From: Sympetrum striolatum
Taxonomy: Eukaryota > Arthropoda > Insecta > Odonata > Libellulidae
DNA: 64,000 nucleotides
Reading direction: 5' to 3'
Assembly: GCA_947579665.1 (NCBI GenBank)
Contig: CANPUZ010000032.1
Location: forward strand, 248,001 to 312,000
Shown here: piece after piece, positions 9,851 to 22,310 of the stretch
Numbering within the stretch: the first letter of the stretch is position 1
Layout of the letters: each line of letters opens with the position of its first letter
Notes under the pieces: generated by a model
Database searches by the model: none
What the model saw: the letters and a program-made list of their open reading frames with translations, nothing else
Told to the model about the DNA's origin: nothing
Position numbers and translations under genes: made by a program

Positions 9851-10718
9851 GTGAAACAGAAAGAAACATGTACAGTCGTTTGCATAAGTCTGTGGGCATG
9901 TCCCGTCGCTACTCTAGCGGCCAAAGAGTGCACTTAAAATTTATGTTGGTACTACGTAATTTGCAGGAGGGAAGGAAAACAGAAGTGGGGGTAAATGTTT
10001 TGGAACTTACGGCGAGTAAGGGAAATTACGGCTGACTTTGGAATTTCTGGGAACCGCACTCGAATAGACACAGCGCCTCAAACCATTGGAAAGAACGGGA
10101 AGATTTGATTCTTTTGGTCTGCGACTGAGAAAATTCGCCGAAAAGAAAGGATTTTCTATTTTAGCTAGACGAGCAACGTTGAGGCAAGTGCGAGTGACTT
10201 CAGCCTTCTAGCATATTAAATGTGAGTGTTAATGCTGATATTTTCACTCCTTAAGCTGCTTTCAGGTTGAATATTCATCTAAAATGTAGCGGAATAATAT
10301 TTTCTGTTCCTTTAATTTTGGCTTTATCTTTTTGTCTTATAAATGCTTTTCTATGAAATATTACCATGCTTAAATAGACAATAGAAATATCTCAACAACG
10401 AAAATATTTTTTTTATTTCCTACCCCAATTTAATCGATACCATTTCTGGAGAATTTCATTGGAAATATATTAATTTCGTTGAAGTCATTCGCTCTGTTAT
10501 TAAAATGAATTTCTACTGAATTGCTTGATTCTTAAAAGATACTAACTTTATAATTAGTTTATTGCGATTATTTACGATTTCAGCGTTGTTACTGGCAAAT
10601 AGCCCCATTATATTATTATATCCTCGATGAATTTGAATGTGGAAATGTAAGAATAAGGGATCTATAATTCCCGATGAATATCGGAATGAATGAAATACGG
10701 AAGATTTCTTTGAATAAT
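9851..10718. other. No gene recognised
   Basis: AT-rich sequence with no repeat shared with the array and no recognisable protein. Confidence 0.45.
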
Positions 10719-11120
10719 TTAATATTCGGTGATATCTCCGTCAACCTCTATCGCGCTCTGCAGTCGCCGTCCCATTGAATCAACCAGGTTTTTGAATAAA
10801 CCTGGACGCCGCTCAAGAGAGGTCCAGATATCCCTGATGTGCTGCTCCAGAGACGCAGGACTGCGCTGACTATCTGCCGTCCACTCTTGCATGATAATTC
10901 CCCATAAATTTTCAATGGTCAAAAAACACTTCTTCGCCTTCTGTGACGATTTTGTTGGCGTATGGCAGAAAATTATCTTCCAATATATTGCAATAATCCC
11001 TCGCCGTCATTCTCTGAGGTGCTTTCACAAGAGGCCCGGGTCCAGCTGCAGTCAGTTTGTCTCTTTTCTTTCCTTTAGAGGTTTTCTCTATCATTTCCGT
11101 CAGGAAAATGAAAAATAAAT
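10719..11120 (-). pseudogene. Tc1-like transposase, C-terminal fragment
   Basis: The minus strand reads GPLVKAPQRMTARDYCNILE, then DNFLPYANKIV, then IENLWGIIMQEWTADSQRSP, SLEQHIRDIWTSLE, LVDSMGRRLQSAIEV. These are the DDE-domain end and C-terminus of Tc1/mariner (Tc1 clade) transposases. The two parts are out of frame, and the stretch expected between them (QDNAPCH to SPDLNP, with the second catalytic D) is deleted near 10912. Catalysis is impossible. I found no terminal inverted repeats. Confidence 0.85.
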
Positions 11121-11149
11121 TATGTGAGTGAACACACCTTGGCCTCACT

Positions 11150-11746
11150 TATTTCATGACTCTACATTATTCTATATAAAGCACTCAATCTCACCGTCAC
11201 TCGCTGGTTAATATAGTTTTCTTCAAACTATCTTTCTTCTCATTTCTCTCTCCTGTGCAAAGGATTCTTGATAAAGACCTTTATTGTCCATTATACGTAA
11301 CTTGCCGTCATATACCACTCAGGCAAGGCAATGGAATTGAAGGCAATGTTTCATGAAATGAGGATACTAAGGAAGAATCAACCAAGATCTGTTGCCCATT
11401 CAGTGCTAGATAAATCTTTTGAGAATACGAGTAAAAGTTACTTGCATACTGTGAGCTGATTAGAGTTAAATTTCCTCTCATTCCCCAAAATGTTTCCCCA
11501 TTCGTACTTACAGCATTCTATCCGTCGGATCACAACGGAAAAAAGGTCTGAGACTGAGACCTTTGTTACGTTTAGCTTTATAAGTATCGCAACATGAGAT
11601 TTTAAACTATAATGACTTCCTTGTTATCGGCTTTTGGGTCATACGAATAAGAGACACCCGAAATACTTATAATTAGTCTATCAATGCAATAGGATATTGT
11701 ATACATAAGTTATATGCTTGCAGTTCGTAATCACCAGCTTTTGGAG
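11150..11746. other. No gene recognised
   Basis: Unique-looking AT-rich sequence between two oppositely oriented Tc1 transposase fragments. It may include untranslated Tc1-element DNA. Confidence 0.4.
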
Positions 11747-12045
11747 ATGGATCGAACTCCATTTTCTGAGATTTCACCAGCAGTTAGGGGAGAGATAGTG
11801 GGGTCATTAGCTACTGGACGCTCCGTTTCAGAAGTGGTAAGGCAGTTAAGAGTGCATCGAAATACCGTCTAAAGATCAATCAATCGCAGCAATGATGATG
11901 ATAATACTTTGAGAAGTAGATCACGTGCGGGCCGGCCTAGATGAACCTCAAAAAAAGGACAATATCATTCGGGAATGTGTAGCTGAGAATCCTATCACAA
12001 GGGGCGGATTGGCTTCAAATCGGAGAGAATTGGGTTTGGGTTACA
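11747..12045 (+). pseudogene. Tc1-like transposase, N-terminal helix-turn-helix fragment
   Basis: An ATG at 11747 opens MDRTPFSEISPAVRGEIVGS, followed by LATGRSVSEVVRQLRVHRNTV. This is the paired-like DNA-binding HTH at the start of Tc1 transposases. An in-frame TAA follows at about 11871, and downstream the GRPR hinge and KDNIIRECVAENPITRGGLA are still visible with another stop between them. The orientation is opposite to the C-terminal fragment at 10719-11120, so the two pieces are either two copies or one rearranged copy. Confidence 0.8.
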
Positions 12046-12050
12046 GCTAA

Positions 12051-12258
12051 CATGACCGAGCAGGACGGCGGTACTAGCCATGACTAAACAAGGTGGCGAA
12101 ACCATCCATGACTCAACAATACGGAAGTACGATCAATGACAGAACATGATAGCGGTACAATCCATTACTTAAGATAACGGCGGAACCACCATGACTGTAC
12201 AAGGCAGGTACCATCCATGAGCGCACAAGGCGGCGGTACCATCCATAAGCATACACGA
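12051..12258 (+). repeat. 28-bp minisatellite, about 8 diverged units
   Basis: Units such as CATGACCGAGCAGGACGGCG and CATGACTAAACAAGGTGGCG repeat with a period near 28 (26-29) and each ends around GTACCATC. It lies exactly between the broken Tc1 transposase and the truncated first copy of the Helitron-like array. Confidence 0.75.
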
Positions 12259-12269
12259 CTAATCCTAAT

Positions 12270-12311
12270 CGACTTCAAACTTTGCATGATTGCATGCAAA
12301 GTTTGAAGTCG
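12270..12311. repeat. 19-bp foldback at left edge of the array
   Basis: CGACTTCAAACTTTGCATG (12270-12288) is followed by 4 nt and then its perfect inverse (12293-12311). Both arms are the same stretch of the m3a monomer in opposite orientations, so two array fragments are joined head to head here. Confidence 0.85.
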
Positions 12312-12862
12312 ATAGCATGCCGGGAAGTACCTAAATTTTGTTTCCGTTATCTCCGTAAGAAATGCATTGATAAGTGCAAATGGCCCTCCGGGATCGAACC
12401 AAGGACCATCAGCGAACATAAAAAATTTTGTTATGAAATATATTCATGATATCTATACATGCGCCGAGTTTCAAGTATCCATGTTATCGGGAAAGGATCC
12501 AAAAAAAATCTTCAAAATCGCCGCAATGCATTTTAAACGGCCGATATTTGCCCCGACCTAGCATCGAACCATGGACCATATAAGGCAATGTCTTTTTGAT
12601 TTTCGATCGATATGCACGGCTTCTAGCGATCCCTCGAATTTCAACTCTCTACTTTTCCGGGAAGTACACCCAAAAAATTTTGGAAAATCCCCGCCATGTA
12701 TCCTTATGGAGAATATCGCGATTTTGGGGCCTTCTGGAATCGAACCCATGACACCAAGGTTCAAAGTCGGCTTTTTCCTGGAGGTTTCACGTTATGGCCA
12801 TAGCGTCGTAAAAGTTTCAAGTCGGTGGCACTTGTGGAACATGGTTAGAATTTTGATCCCCT
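12293..12862 (-). mobile_element. Copy 1, type I beta, 3'-truncated
   Basis: Only m3a, m2 and m1 remain (boxes near 12394, 12564, 12740), followed by the beta flank ending ATTTTGATCCCC. The hairpin end is missing; the truncation point is the foldback at 12270-12311. A beta 5' module in the opposite orientation follows at 12868-12900. Confidence 0.85.
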
Positions 12863-12912
12863 ATATATATCTATTATATATAGACGCTTCTCCGGATATA
12901 CTTATATATATA

Positions 12913-13986
12913 CGAGTAAAATGTAGCTTGCATACTGCAAGCAAATTGGCAATACTAATTTCATATCGGCATCACATCGGGACGGTCCTCATAAGAAAAA
13001 AAAGGATTTAATTTTTTCTAAAATTCGCTGAAATTTCATCGTCTGGCATCGAACCCGGGTCTTACTGGAAAACCTACTACGAAACACAATAGAAGAAATA
13101 CGATCTCTAACTATGTGTGAAAATTCAAGCAGAAATATTGGCTACAACTGCCTCAAAAGACGCTCTAATGTTCACGAATGCAAATGGCTCTCGGGACTCG
13201 AACCAAGGACGATCTTGGAAATTCAAAACATTTTTCTGAAATTTATTAATGATCTTAATCTATATGCCAAATTTCAAGATTCTATGTTATTGGCAAAGGT
13301 TTCAAAATAATTCCTAAAAATCGGATCAACTTCTGATTGCAGAGACACCTGGTGTCGAACCCAGGACACATTGATAGCCGTGAATGCTCAGTTTGATTTC
13401 TAAGGACTAGCTCTACTAACATGCAAAGTTTTAAGTCGATAGCATTCCGGGAAGTACCTAAAATTTGTTTCCGTTATCTCCGTAAGAAATGCATTGAGGA
13501 ATATAAATGTCCCTCTGGGATCGAACCAAGGACCATCAGCGAATATGTAAAATTTGATTATGATAGATTTTTATGGTATCTACCCTAATACCGAATTTCA
13601 AGTTTCCATGCCATTGGAAAGGGGACCAAATAAAATCTTAAAAATTGCCACAATGCATTTTAAATGGCAGATTTTTGCATCGACCTAGCATCGAACCCAG
13701 GTTATTTTCCGTAAAACTCATTCATGTTTTCGATAGATCATGACCATATATAAAGGTTCCTTGAGTTTTGATTCTCTACCTATCCGGGAAGAATTTTTTT
13801 TTAATTCCCGAAAATCAAAGCAATGCATTTAAACGGGAAAAATTGGGAATTTGGAGCCCCCTGGCATCGAACCCATGACACTGAGGATCAAAATCGCAAT
13901 TTTTCTGGTGGTTACACGTTATGGCCAAAATGCCGTAAAAACTTCAGCTCAATCACTCTTGTGGTTTAGGCTGTGAGTTTGTATCC
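12913..13986 (-). mobile_element. Copy 2, type I alpha
   Basis: It runs from CGAGTAAAATGTAGC (inverse of the 3' end) to the alpha flank ...TTGTATCC. Six boxes lie near 13049, 13198, 13354, 13520, 13691 and 13867. It lacks an adjacent 5' module because copy 3 is inserted in its microsatellite. Confidence 0.88.
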
Positions 13987-14009
13987 TCTCTATATATATA
14001 TATCTATTA

Positions 14010-15113
14010 CGAGTAAAATGTAGCTTGCATGCTGCAAGCGGATGCACAACACTAATTTCATGTCGGCATCTTATCGGGAAGGCCGTCAAAAGAAAAAAAA
14101 TGGATTGAAAATATTCTGATTATTCGCTGCAGTTTATTCGTCCGGCATCGAACGCGGGTCTTCCAGGTGATACTTACTATGCAGCACAATAGAAAATCAC
14201 CATCTCTAACTATCTGTGAAAATTCAAGCAGAAATATTATCTGCAACTGCCTCAAACGACATCCTACTTTTCCCTTATATTTCTTATGAGAAATGTTAAT
14301 GTGGTCTGGCATCGAACCCAGGAATATTACGGTCCTCTGAAAACTGTTTTCTTAAACCAGTTTTAACCATACATCTTCCAGCCAAGCACGAACTTCCTAT
14401 CATTTGGTTAAGTGCATCAAAAAAATAATGAAATACTAACCCTATGTATTTTAAATGGGAGACATATTTACCGCCCGGCATCGAACCCGGGTCTTTCTGG
14501 TGAAACTTCCTATTCAACATAATAGAAGATATTATTCTTTAACTATGTACGAAAATTCAAGCAGAAATTTTGGCTACAACTGCCTCAATCGAAGTCTTAC
14601 TTTTCCCTTATATTCCTTATGAGAGAAATGTTAATGTGCTCTGGCATCGAACCCAGGAATAGTACGGTCTTATGAATTTTTTTTCCTTAAACCAATTGTT
14701 ACCTTACACTTTCCAGCTACGCACGAACTTCCTATTATTTCGAGAAATGCATCAAAAAAAATAATGAAAAACAGCTCCCATGTATTTTAAAGGGCAGATC
14801 TTTCCATCGTCCTAGCATCGAACCCAGGATATTTTTTGTGAAAGTCATTTATTTTTTCAAAAGTCCAAGACCATAAATATAGGCTCCTTGAGTTTTATTT
14901 CTCTACCTATCCGGAAAGTATTTTTTTAAAATTCCCGAAAATCACGGCTATGCATTTAAACGGGAAAAATCGGGACTTTGGGGCCCTCTGGAATCGAACC
15001 TATGACACTGAGGATCAAAGTCGCTTTTTTCCTGGGGGTTTCACGTTATGGCCAATATGTCATAAAAATTTCAAGTCAATGACGCTTGTGGTTTAGCCTG
15101 TGAATTTGTATCC
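14010..15113 (-). mobile_element. Copy 3, type II alpha
   Basis: Boxes lie near 14148, 14309, 14479, 14645, 14817 and 14993. The hairpin is the variant GCTTGCATGCTGCAAGC, with the 3-nt loop changed but the stem kept. No adjacent 5' module; copy 4 follows in its microsatellite. Confidence 0.88.
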
Positions 15114-15140
15114 TATCTATATAGCTATCTATCTATTATA

Positions 15141-16242
15141 CGAGTAAAATGTAGCTTGCATACTGCAAGCAGATCGACAACACTAATTTCATATCGGCAT
15201 CATTTCGGGACGGTCCTCAAAAGAAAAAAAATTGAAAATATTTTTAAAATTCGCTGCATTTTAATGGTTTGGCATCGAACCCGGGTCTTCACGGCAATAT
15301 TTTCTATTCATCACAACAGGAGATCACCCTCTCTTACTATGTGTGAACATTCAGGCAGAAATATTGGCTTCAACTGCCTCAAACGACGTCCTACTTTTCC
15401 CATATATTCCTTATGAGAGAAATTTTAATATGCTCTGGCATCGAACCCAGGATTAGCATGGTCTTATCTTATTTTTTTGTCTTAAACCGAGTCTTAATGC
15501 ACATCTACTATCTAAGCAAGAACTCCCTGGTATTTCGATTAGTGCATGTAAGAAATAATGAAATACTATCCAATGTGTTTTATATGGCAGATATATTTAC
15601 CACCTGGCATCGAACCCGGGTCTTTCTGGTAATACTTCCTATGCAGCACAGCAGTGTATCACCATCTCTAACTATGTATGAAAATTCAGGCAGAAATATT
15701 TGCTGCAACTGCTTCAAACTACGTCCTACTTTTCCCATATATTCCTTATGAGAGAAAATGTAATGTGCTCTGGCATCGAACCCAGGAACAGTACGGTCTT
15801 ATGTAAATTTTTTTCTAAAACCCATGCTTAATATACATCTTCAATAAAAGCAAGAATTTCCTATCATTTCGATAAGTGCATGAAAAAAAATAATGAAAAA
15901 TTACCTCAATGTATTTTAAACGGCCAATTTTTGCAACGTCCTAGCATCGAACCCAGGATATTATCCGCATAGGTCATAAATGATTTCGACAGACCATGAT
16001 CATATATATAGGCTCCTTGAGATTTGATTCTCTACCTATCCGGGAAGTATTTTTTTTCAATTCCCGAAAATCACGGCAATGCATTTAAACGGGAAAAATT
16101 GGGACTTTGGGGCCCTCTGGAATCGAACCTATGACACTGAGGATCAAAGTCTCTTTTTTCCTGGGGGTTTCACGTTATGGCCAATATGTCATAAAAATTT
16201 CAAGTCAATGACGCTTGTGGTTTAGCCTGTGAATTTGTATCC
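15141..16242 (-). mobile_element. Copy 4, type II alpha
   Basis: Boxes lie near 15270, 15438, 15607, 15775, 15946 and 16123. A minus-strand 5' module follows its microsatellite at 16270-16305. Confidence 0.88.
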
Positions 16243-16245
16243 TAT

Positions 16246-16378
16246 CTATATACCTATATAGCTATATATATGAATGAATCCGGAGAAGCATCTATATATA
16301 ATAGATATAGATGCTTCTCCGGATTCATTCATATCTATTATATATAGATGCTTCTCCGGATTCATTCATATATATATA
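16246..16378. repeat. Stack of three 5' modules, one minus and two plus
   Basis: A minus module (16270-16305) abuts two plus modules (16306-16332 and 16334-16370), producing a long palindrome around TATATAATAGATATA. No plus-strand element body follows directly. These two modules are best read as the separated 5' ends of plus copies further right (19.9 kb onwards). Confidence 0.7.
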
Positions 16379-17453
16379 CGAGTAAAATGTTGCTTGCATA
16401 CTGCAAGCAGATCGACAACACTAATTTCATGTCGGCATCATATCGGGACGGCCATCAAAAGAAAAAAAAATGGATTAAAAATATTCTTAACATTCGCTGC
16501 AAATTAATCGTCTGGCATGGAACCAATGCCTTCCTGGTGAACCTACTATGCAGCACAACAGAAAATCACCATCTCTTGCTAAGTATGAATATTCAAGCAG
16601 AAATATTGGCTCCAACTGCCTCAAACGACGTCCTACTATTCAATAATGTAAATGGCTCTCTGGATTCGAACCAAGGACGATCTAGGAAATCTAAAGAATG
16701 TTTTTAAAATTTATCTATGTTCTCTATTTACATGCCGAATTTCATTCTTTAATATTATTTGGATAGGGTTTAATTTCATTCTTAAAAATCGGTTAATTTA
16801 CTGATTGTAGAGATGCCTGGTGTCGAACCCGGGAAATATTGGTAGCTAGTAATGGACAGTATGACTTTTTAGGACATTATCTTATTTCATACAAGGTTTG
16901 AAGTCGATATCATGCCGGGAAGTACCTAAAACCTTTTTCTTTTATCTCCATAAGAAATGCATTGTGGAATGTAAATGGCTCTCTGGGATCGAACCAAGGA
17001 CCATCAGCGAATACGTAAAATTTATTATTAAATATATTTATGATATCGAAACCCATGCCGAATTTCAAGTTTCCATGCCATCGGGAAAGGGTACAAAAAA
17101 AATCTTAAAAATCGCCACAATGCATTTTAAACGGCCGATTTTTGCCTCGACCTAGCATCGAACCCAGGATATTTTCAGTAAAACTCATTTATGTTTTCGA
17201 TAGATCATGACCATATATATCGGCTCCTTGAGTTTTAAGTCCCTACCTATCAGGCAAGTATTTTTTAAAAATTCCGGAAAATGAAAGCAATGCATTTAAA
17301 CGGGAGAAATCGGGATTTTGGGACCCTCTGGAACCGAACCCATGACACTGAGGTTCAAAATCGCAATTTTTCTGGCGGTTACACGTTATGGCCAATATGT
17401 CGTAAAATTTTCAAGTCAATGACGCTTGTGGTTTAGGCTGTGAATTTGTATCC
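16379..17453 (-). mobile_element. Copy 5, type I alpha
   Basis: The m6 box near 16516 is damaged (CATGGAACCAATGCC on the plus strand), a rare loss; the other five are intact (16667, 16822, 16988, 17157; m1 near 17333 has one change). A plus-strand 5' module follows at 17460-17500. Confidence 0.85.
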
Positions 17454-17515
17454 TCTCTATATCTATTATATATAGATGCTTCTCCGGATTCATTCATATA
17501 TCATACGAGTAAAAT

Positions 17516-18613
17516 GTAGCTTGCATACTGCAAGCAGATCGACAACACTAATTTCATGTCGGCATCATATCGGGAAGGCCGTTAAAAGAAAAAAAAATGG
17601 ATTGAAAATATTCTGATTATTCGCTGCAATTTATTCGTCCGGCATCGAATCCGGGTCTTCCTGGTGATACATACTATGCAGCACAATAGAAGATCACCAT
17701 CTCTAACTATCTGTGAAAATTCAAGCAGAAATATTATCTGCAACTGCCTCAAACGACGTCCTACTTTTCCCTTATATTTCTTATGAGAGAAATGTTAATG
17801 TGCTCTGGCATCGAACCCAGGAATAGTTCGGTCTTATAAAAATTATTTTCTTAATTCAATTTTAACCATACATCTTCCAGCCAAGCACGAACTTCCTATC
17901 ATTTCGGTAAGTGCATCAAAAAAAATATGAAATACTAACCCAATGTATTTTAAACGGGAGACATATTTACCGCCCGGCATCGAACCCGGGTCTTTCTGGT
18001 GAAAAGACCTATGCGACATAATAGAAGATATCAATCTTTAACTATGTGCGAAAATTCAAGCAGATATATTGGCTGCAACTGCCTCAATCGAAGTCTTACT
18101 TTTCCCTTATATTCCTTATGAGAGAAACGTTATTGTGCTCTGGCATCGAACCCAGGAATAGTACGGTCTTATGAAAATTTTTTTCTTAAACCAATTCTTA
18201 CCTTACACTTTCCGGCTAAGCACGAACTTCCTATTATTTCGAGAAGTGCATAAAAAAAAATAATGAAAAACTGCTCCCATGTATTTTAAAGGGCAGATCT
18301 TTGCATCGTCCTAGAATCGAACCCAGGATATTTTTTGTGAAAGTCATTAATGTTTTCGAAAGTGCAAGACCATAAATATAGGCACCTTGAGTTTTATTTC
18401 TCTACCTATCCGGAAAGTATTTTTTTTTAAATTCCCGAAAATCACGGCAATGCATTTAAACGGGAAAAATCGGGACTTTGGGGCCCTCTGGAATCGAACC
18501 CATGACACTGAGGATCAAAAACGCTTTTTTCCTGGGGGTTTCACGTTATGGTCAATACGTCATAAAAATTTCAAGGCAATGACCCTTGTAGTTTAGCCTG
18601 TGAATTTGTATCC
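17516..18613 (-). mobile_element. Copy 6, type II alpha
   Basis: Boxes lie near 17645, 17814, 17982, 18145, 18315 and 18495. A plus-strand 5' module follows at 18625-18662. Confidence 0.87.
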
Positions 18614-18671
18614 TATCTATATAGCTATCTATTATATATAGATGCTTCTCCGGATTCATTCATATCTATTA

Positions 18672-19745
18672 CGAGTAAAATGTAGCTTGCATACTGCAAG
18701 CAGATCGGCAATACTAATTTCATATCGGCATCATATCGGGACGGTCTTTAAAAGAAAAAAAAGGATTTAATTTTTTCTTAAAATTTGCTGAAATTTCATC
18801 GTCTGGCATCGAACCCGGGTCTTACTGGTAAACCTAGTATGAAACACAATAGAAGATCACCATCTCTAACTATGTGTGAAAATTCAAGCAGAAATATTTG
18901 CTATAACTGCCTCAAAAAACGTTCAAATTTTCACGAATGTTAATGCCTCTCGGGACTCGAACCAAGGACGATCGTGGAATTCTAAAATATGTTTCTGATA
19001 GATATTTATGATCTCTATCTATATGCCGAATTTTAAGTTTCTATTTTAGTGGGAAAGGTTTCAAAATAATTCCTAAAAATCGGATCAAATTCTGATTTCA
19101 GAGACACCTGGTGTCGAACCCAGGACACATTGATAGCTATGAATGCATAGTTTGATTTGTTTAGACTGGTTCTTCCATCATGCTAAGTTTTAAGTCGATA
19201 GCATGCAGGGAAGTACCTAAAACTTGTTTCCGTTATCTCCATAAGAAATGCATTGAGGAATGTAAATGGCCCTCTGGGATCGAACCAAGGAACATCAGGG
19301 GAAACATAAAAATCGATTATGAAATATATTTATGATATCTAACCCAATACCGAATTTCAAGTTTCCATGCCATCGGGAAAGGGTCCAAAAAAAATCTTAA
19401 AAATCGCCACAATACATTTTAAACGGCAGATTTTTGCATCGACCTAGCATCGAACCCAGGTTATTTTCCATAAAACTCATTTATGTTTTCGATAGATCAT
19501 GACCATATATAAAGGCTCCCTGAGTTTTGATTCTCTACCTATCCGGGAAGTATTTTTTTTTAATTCCCGAAAATCAAAGCAATGCATTTAAACGGGAAAA
19601 ATCGTGACTTTGGAGCCCCCTGGAATCGAACCCATGACACTGAGGATCAAAATCGCAATTTTTCTGGAGGTTATACGTTATGGCCAATATGTCGTAAAAA
19701 TTTCAGCTCAATCACTCTTGTGGTTTAGGCTGTGAGTTTGTATCC
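18672..19745 (-). mobile_element. Copy 7, type I alpha
   Basis: Six type I boxes are present. In m3a/m2 it carries the private variant CAGGGGAAACATAAAAATCG (19297-19316), shared only with plus-strand copy 9, so the two are close sisters in inverted orientation. Confidence 0.87.
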
Positions 19746-19746
19746 T

Positions 19747-19905
19747 CTCTATATATATATATATATATGGATACATGAATGAATCCGGAGAAGCATCTAT
19801 ATATAATAGAAGATATATAGATGCTTCTCCGGATTCATTCATATATATACCCAGATACCCAGATACCCAGATACCCAGATACCCAGATACCCAGATACCC
19901 AGATA
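19747..19905. repeat. Orientation switch with module palindrome and (ATACCCAG)n
   Basis: A minus module (about 19776-19809) meets a plus module (19812-19843) at an AT-rich centre, followed by about seven ATACCCAG units (19848-19905). The minus block ends and the plus block begins here. The shorter cousin (CCCAGAT)2 recurs at 31050-31071 and, inverted, at 37741-37760. Confidence 0.85.
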
Positions 19906-20979
19906 GGATACAAATTCACAGGCTAAACCAAAAGCGTCATTGACTTGAAATTTTTACGAGATATTGGCCATAACGTGCAACCTCCAGGAAAAAGCCGACT
20001 TTGAACCTCGGTGTCATGGGTTCGATTCCAGAAGGCCCCAAAGTCGCGATTTTCCCCATAAGAATACATGGCGGGGATTTTCGATAATTTTTTTGGGGCA
20101 CTTCCCGGAAAAGGAGAGAATTGAAATTCGAGGGATCGCTAGAAGCCGGGCATATCCAACGTTAATCATAAAGACATCGTTGAATATGGTCCATGGTTCG
20201 ATGCTAGGACGGGGCAAATATCGGCCGTTTAAAATGCATTGTGACGATTTTTAAGATTTTTTTTGGACTTCTTCCCGATAACATGGAAACTCGAAATTCG
20301 GCATGGGGTAGGATATTATAAATATATTTCATAATCAAATTTTACATATTCGCTAATGGTCCTTGGTTCGATCCCAGAGGGCCATTTGCACATCTCAATG
20401 CATTTCTTACGGAGATAACGGAAACAAATGTTAGGTACTTTTCGGCATGCTATCGACTTGAAACTTTGCATGACACAAGAGAAGGTCTTCACAAATCAAA
20501 CTGTGCATTTACAGCTTACAATATGTCCTGGGTTCGACACCAGGTGTCTCTGAAATCAGAAGTTGATCCGATTTTTTGGAATTATTTTGAAACCTTTCAC
20601 AATAATGTAGAAACTTGAAATTCGGCATATAGATAGAAATCATAAATAATTCTCAGAAACACCTTTTAGATTTCCAAGATCGTCCTTGGTTCGAGTCCCG
20701 GGAGCCATTTACATTCGTGAAAATTAGAACGTCTTTTGAGGCAGTTGTAGCCAATATTTCTGCTTGAATTTTCACACATAGTTTGAGATGGTGATCTTCT
20801 GTTGTGCTGCATAGTAAGTTCACAGAAAAGACCCGGGTTCGATGCCAGACGATGAAAAATCAGCGAATTTTAAGAAAAATTTCAATGCTTTTTTTTTCTA
20901 TTGAGGACCGTCCCGATATGATGCCGATATGAAATAGTATTGCCGATCTGCTTGCAGTATGCAAGCTACATTTTACTCG
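19906..20979 (+). mobile_element. Copy 8, type I
   Basis: It runs from GGATACAAATTCACAGG to CTCG, with type I monomers in the order m1, m2, m3a, m4a, m5a, m6. Its m1 is the variant with CCCCATAAGAATACATGG in place of the usual CCCGTTTAAATGCATTG. A plus 5' module (20981-21018) follows, belonging to copy 9. Confidence 0.87.
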
Positions 20980-20980
20980 T

Positions 20981-22118
20981 ATCTATTATATATAGATGCT
21001 TCTCCGGATTCATTCATGCATCCATATATATATATATATAGAGAGGATACAAACTCACAGCCTAAACCACAAGAGTGATTGAGCTGAAATTTTTACGACG
21101 TATTGGCCATAACGTATAACCTCCAGAAAAATTGCGATTTTGATCCTCAGTGTCATGGGTTCGATTCCAGGGGGCTCCAAAGTCCCGATTTTTCCCGTTT
21201 AAATGCATTGCTTTGATTTTCGGGAATTAAAAAAAAATACTTCCCGGATAGGTAGAGAATCAAAACTCAGGGAGCCTTTATATATGGTCATGATCTATCG
21301 AAAACATAAATGAGTTTTACGGAAAATAACCTGGGTTCGATGCTAGGTCGATGCAAAAATCTGCCGTTTAAAATGTATTGTGGCGATTTTTAAGATTTTT
21401 TTTGGACCCTTTCCCGATGGCATGGAAACTTGAAATTTGGTATGGGGTTAGATATCATAAATATATTTCATAATCGATTTTTATGTTTCCCCTGATGTTC
21501 CTTGCTTCGATCCCAGAGGGCCATTTACATTCCTCAATGCATTTCTTATGGAGATAACGGAAACAAGTTTTAGGTACTTCCCTGCATGCTATCGACTTAA
21601 AACTTAGCATGATGGAAGAACCAGTCTAAACAAATCAAACTATGCATTCATAGCTATCAATGTGTCCTGGGTTCGACACCAGGTGTCTCTGCAATCAGAA
21701 GTTGATCCGAATTTTAGGAATTATTTTGAAACCTTTCCCAATAATATAGAAACTTGAAATTTGGCATATAGATTGAGATCAATAATATCTTTCAGAAACA
21801 TTTTTTAAATTTCCAAGATCGTCCTTGGTTCGAGTCCCGAGAGCCATTTACATACGTGAACATTTGAGCGTCTTTTGAGGCAGTTGTAGCCAATATTTCT
21901 GCTTGAATTTTCACACATAGTTAGAGATGGTGATCTTCTATTGTTTTTCATAGTAGGTTTTCAGTAAGACCCGGGTTCGATGCCAGACGATGACATTTCA
22001 GCGAATTTTAAGAAAAAATTATATCCTATTTTTTTCTTTTGAGGACCGTCCCGATATAATGCCGATATGAAATTAGAGTTGTCAATCTGCTTGCATTATG
22101 CAAGCTACATTTTACTCG
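20981..22118 (+). mobile_element. Copy 9, type I alpha, with own 5' module
   Basis: Module 20981-21018, TA-rich microsatellite, flank from 21045, and six boxes. The m3a box reads TTGCTTCGATCCC (one change). The hairpin is GCTTGCATTATGCAAGC, with only the loop changed. It shares the private CCCCTGATG variant with copy 7. Confidence 0.87.
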
Positions 22119-22310
22119 TAATAGATATGGATACATGAATGAATCCGGAGAAGCATCTATATATAATAGATATATATGGATACATGAATTAATCCGGAGA
22201 AGCATCTATATATAATAGATATGTAGATGCTTTCCCGGATTCATTCATATATCATCTATATATATATAGATGCTTCTCCGGATTCATTCATATATATAGC
22301 TATATAGATA
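22119..22310. repeat. Stack of four 5' modules, two minus then two plus
   Basis: Minus modules lie at about 22135-22170 and 22184-22220, and plus modules at about 22222-22250 and 22254-22291. The minus pair has no adjacent minus body. They are likely the detached ends of minus copies in the 12.9-19.7 kb block, pushed apart by plus insertions (copies 8 and 9). Confidence 0.7.
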
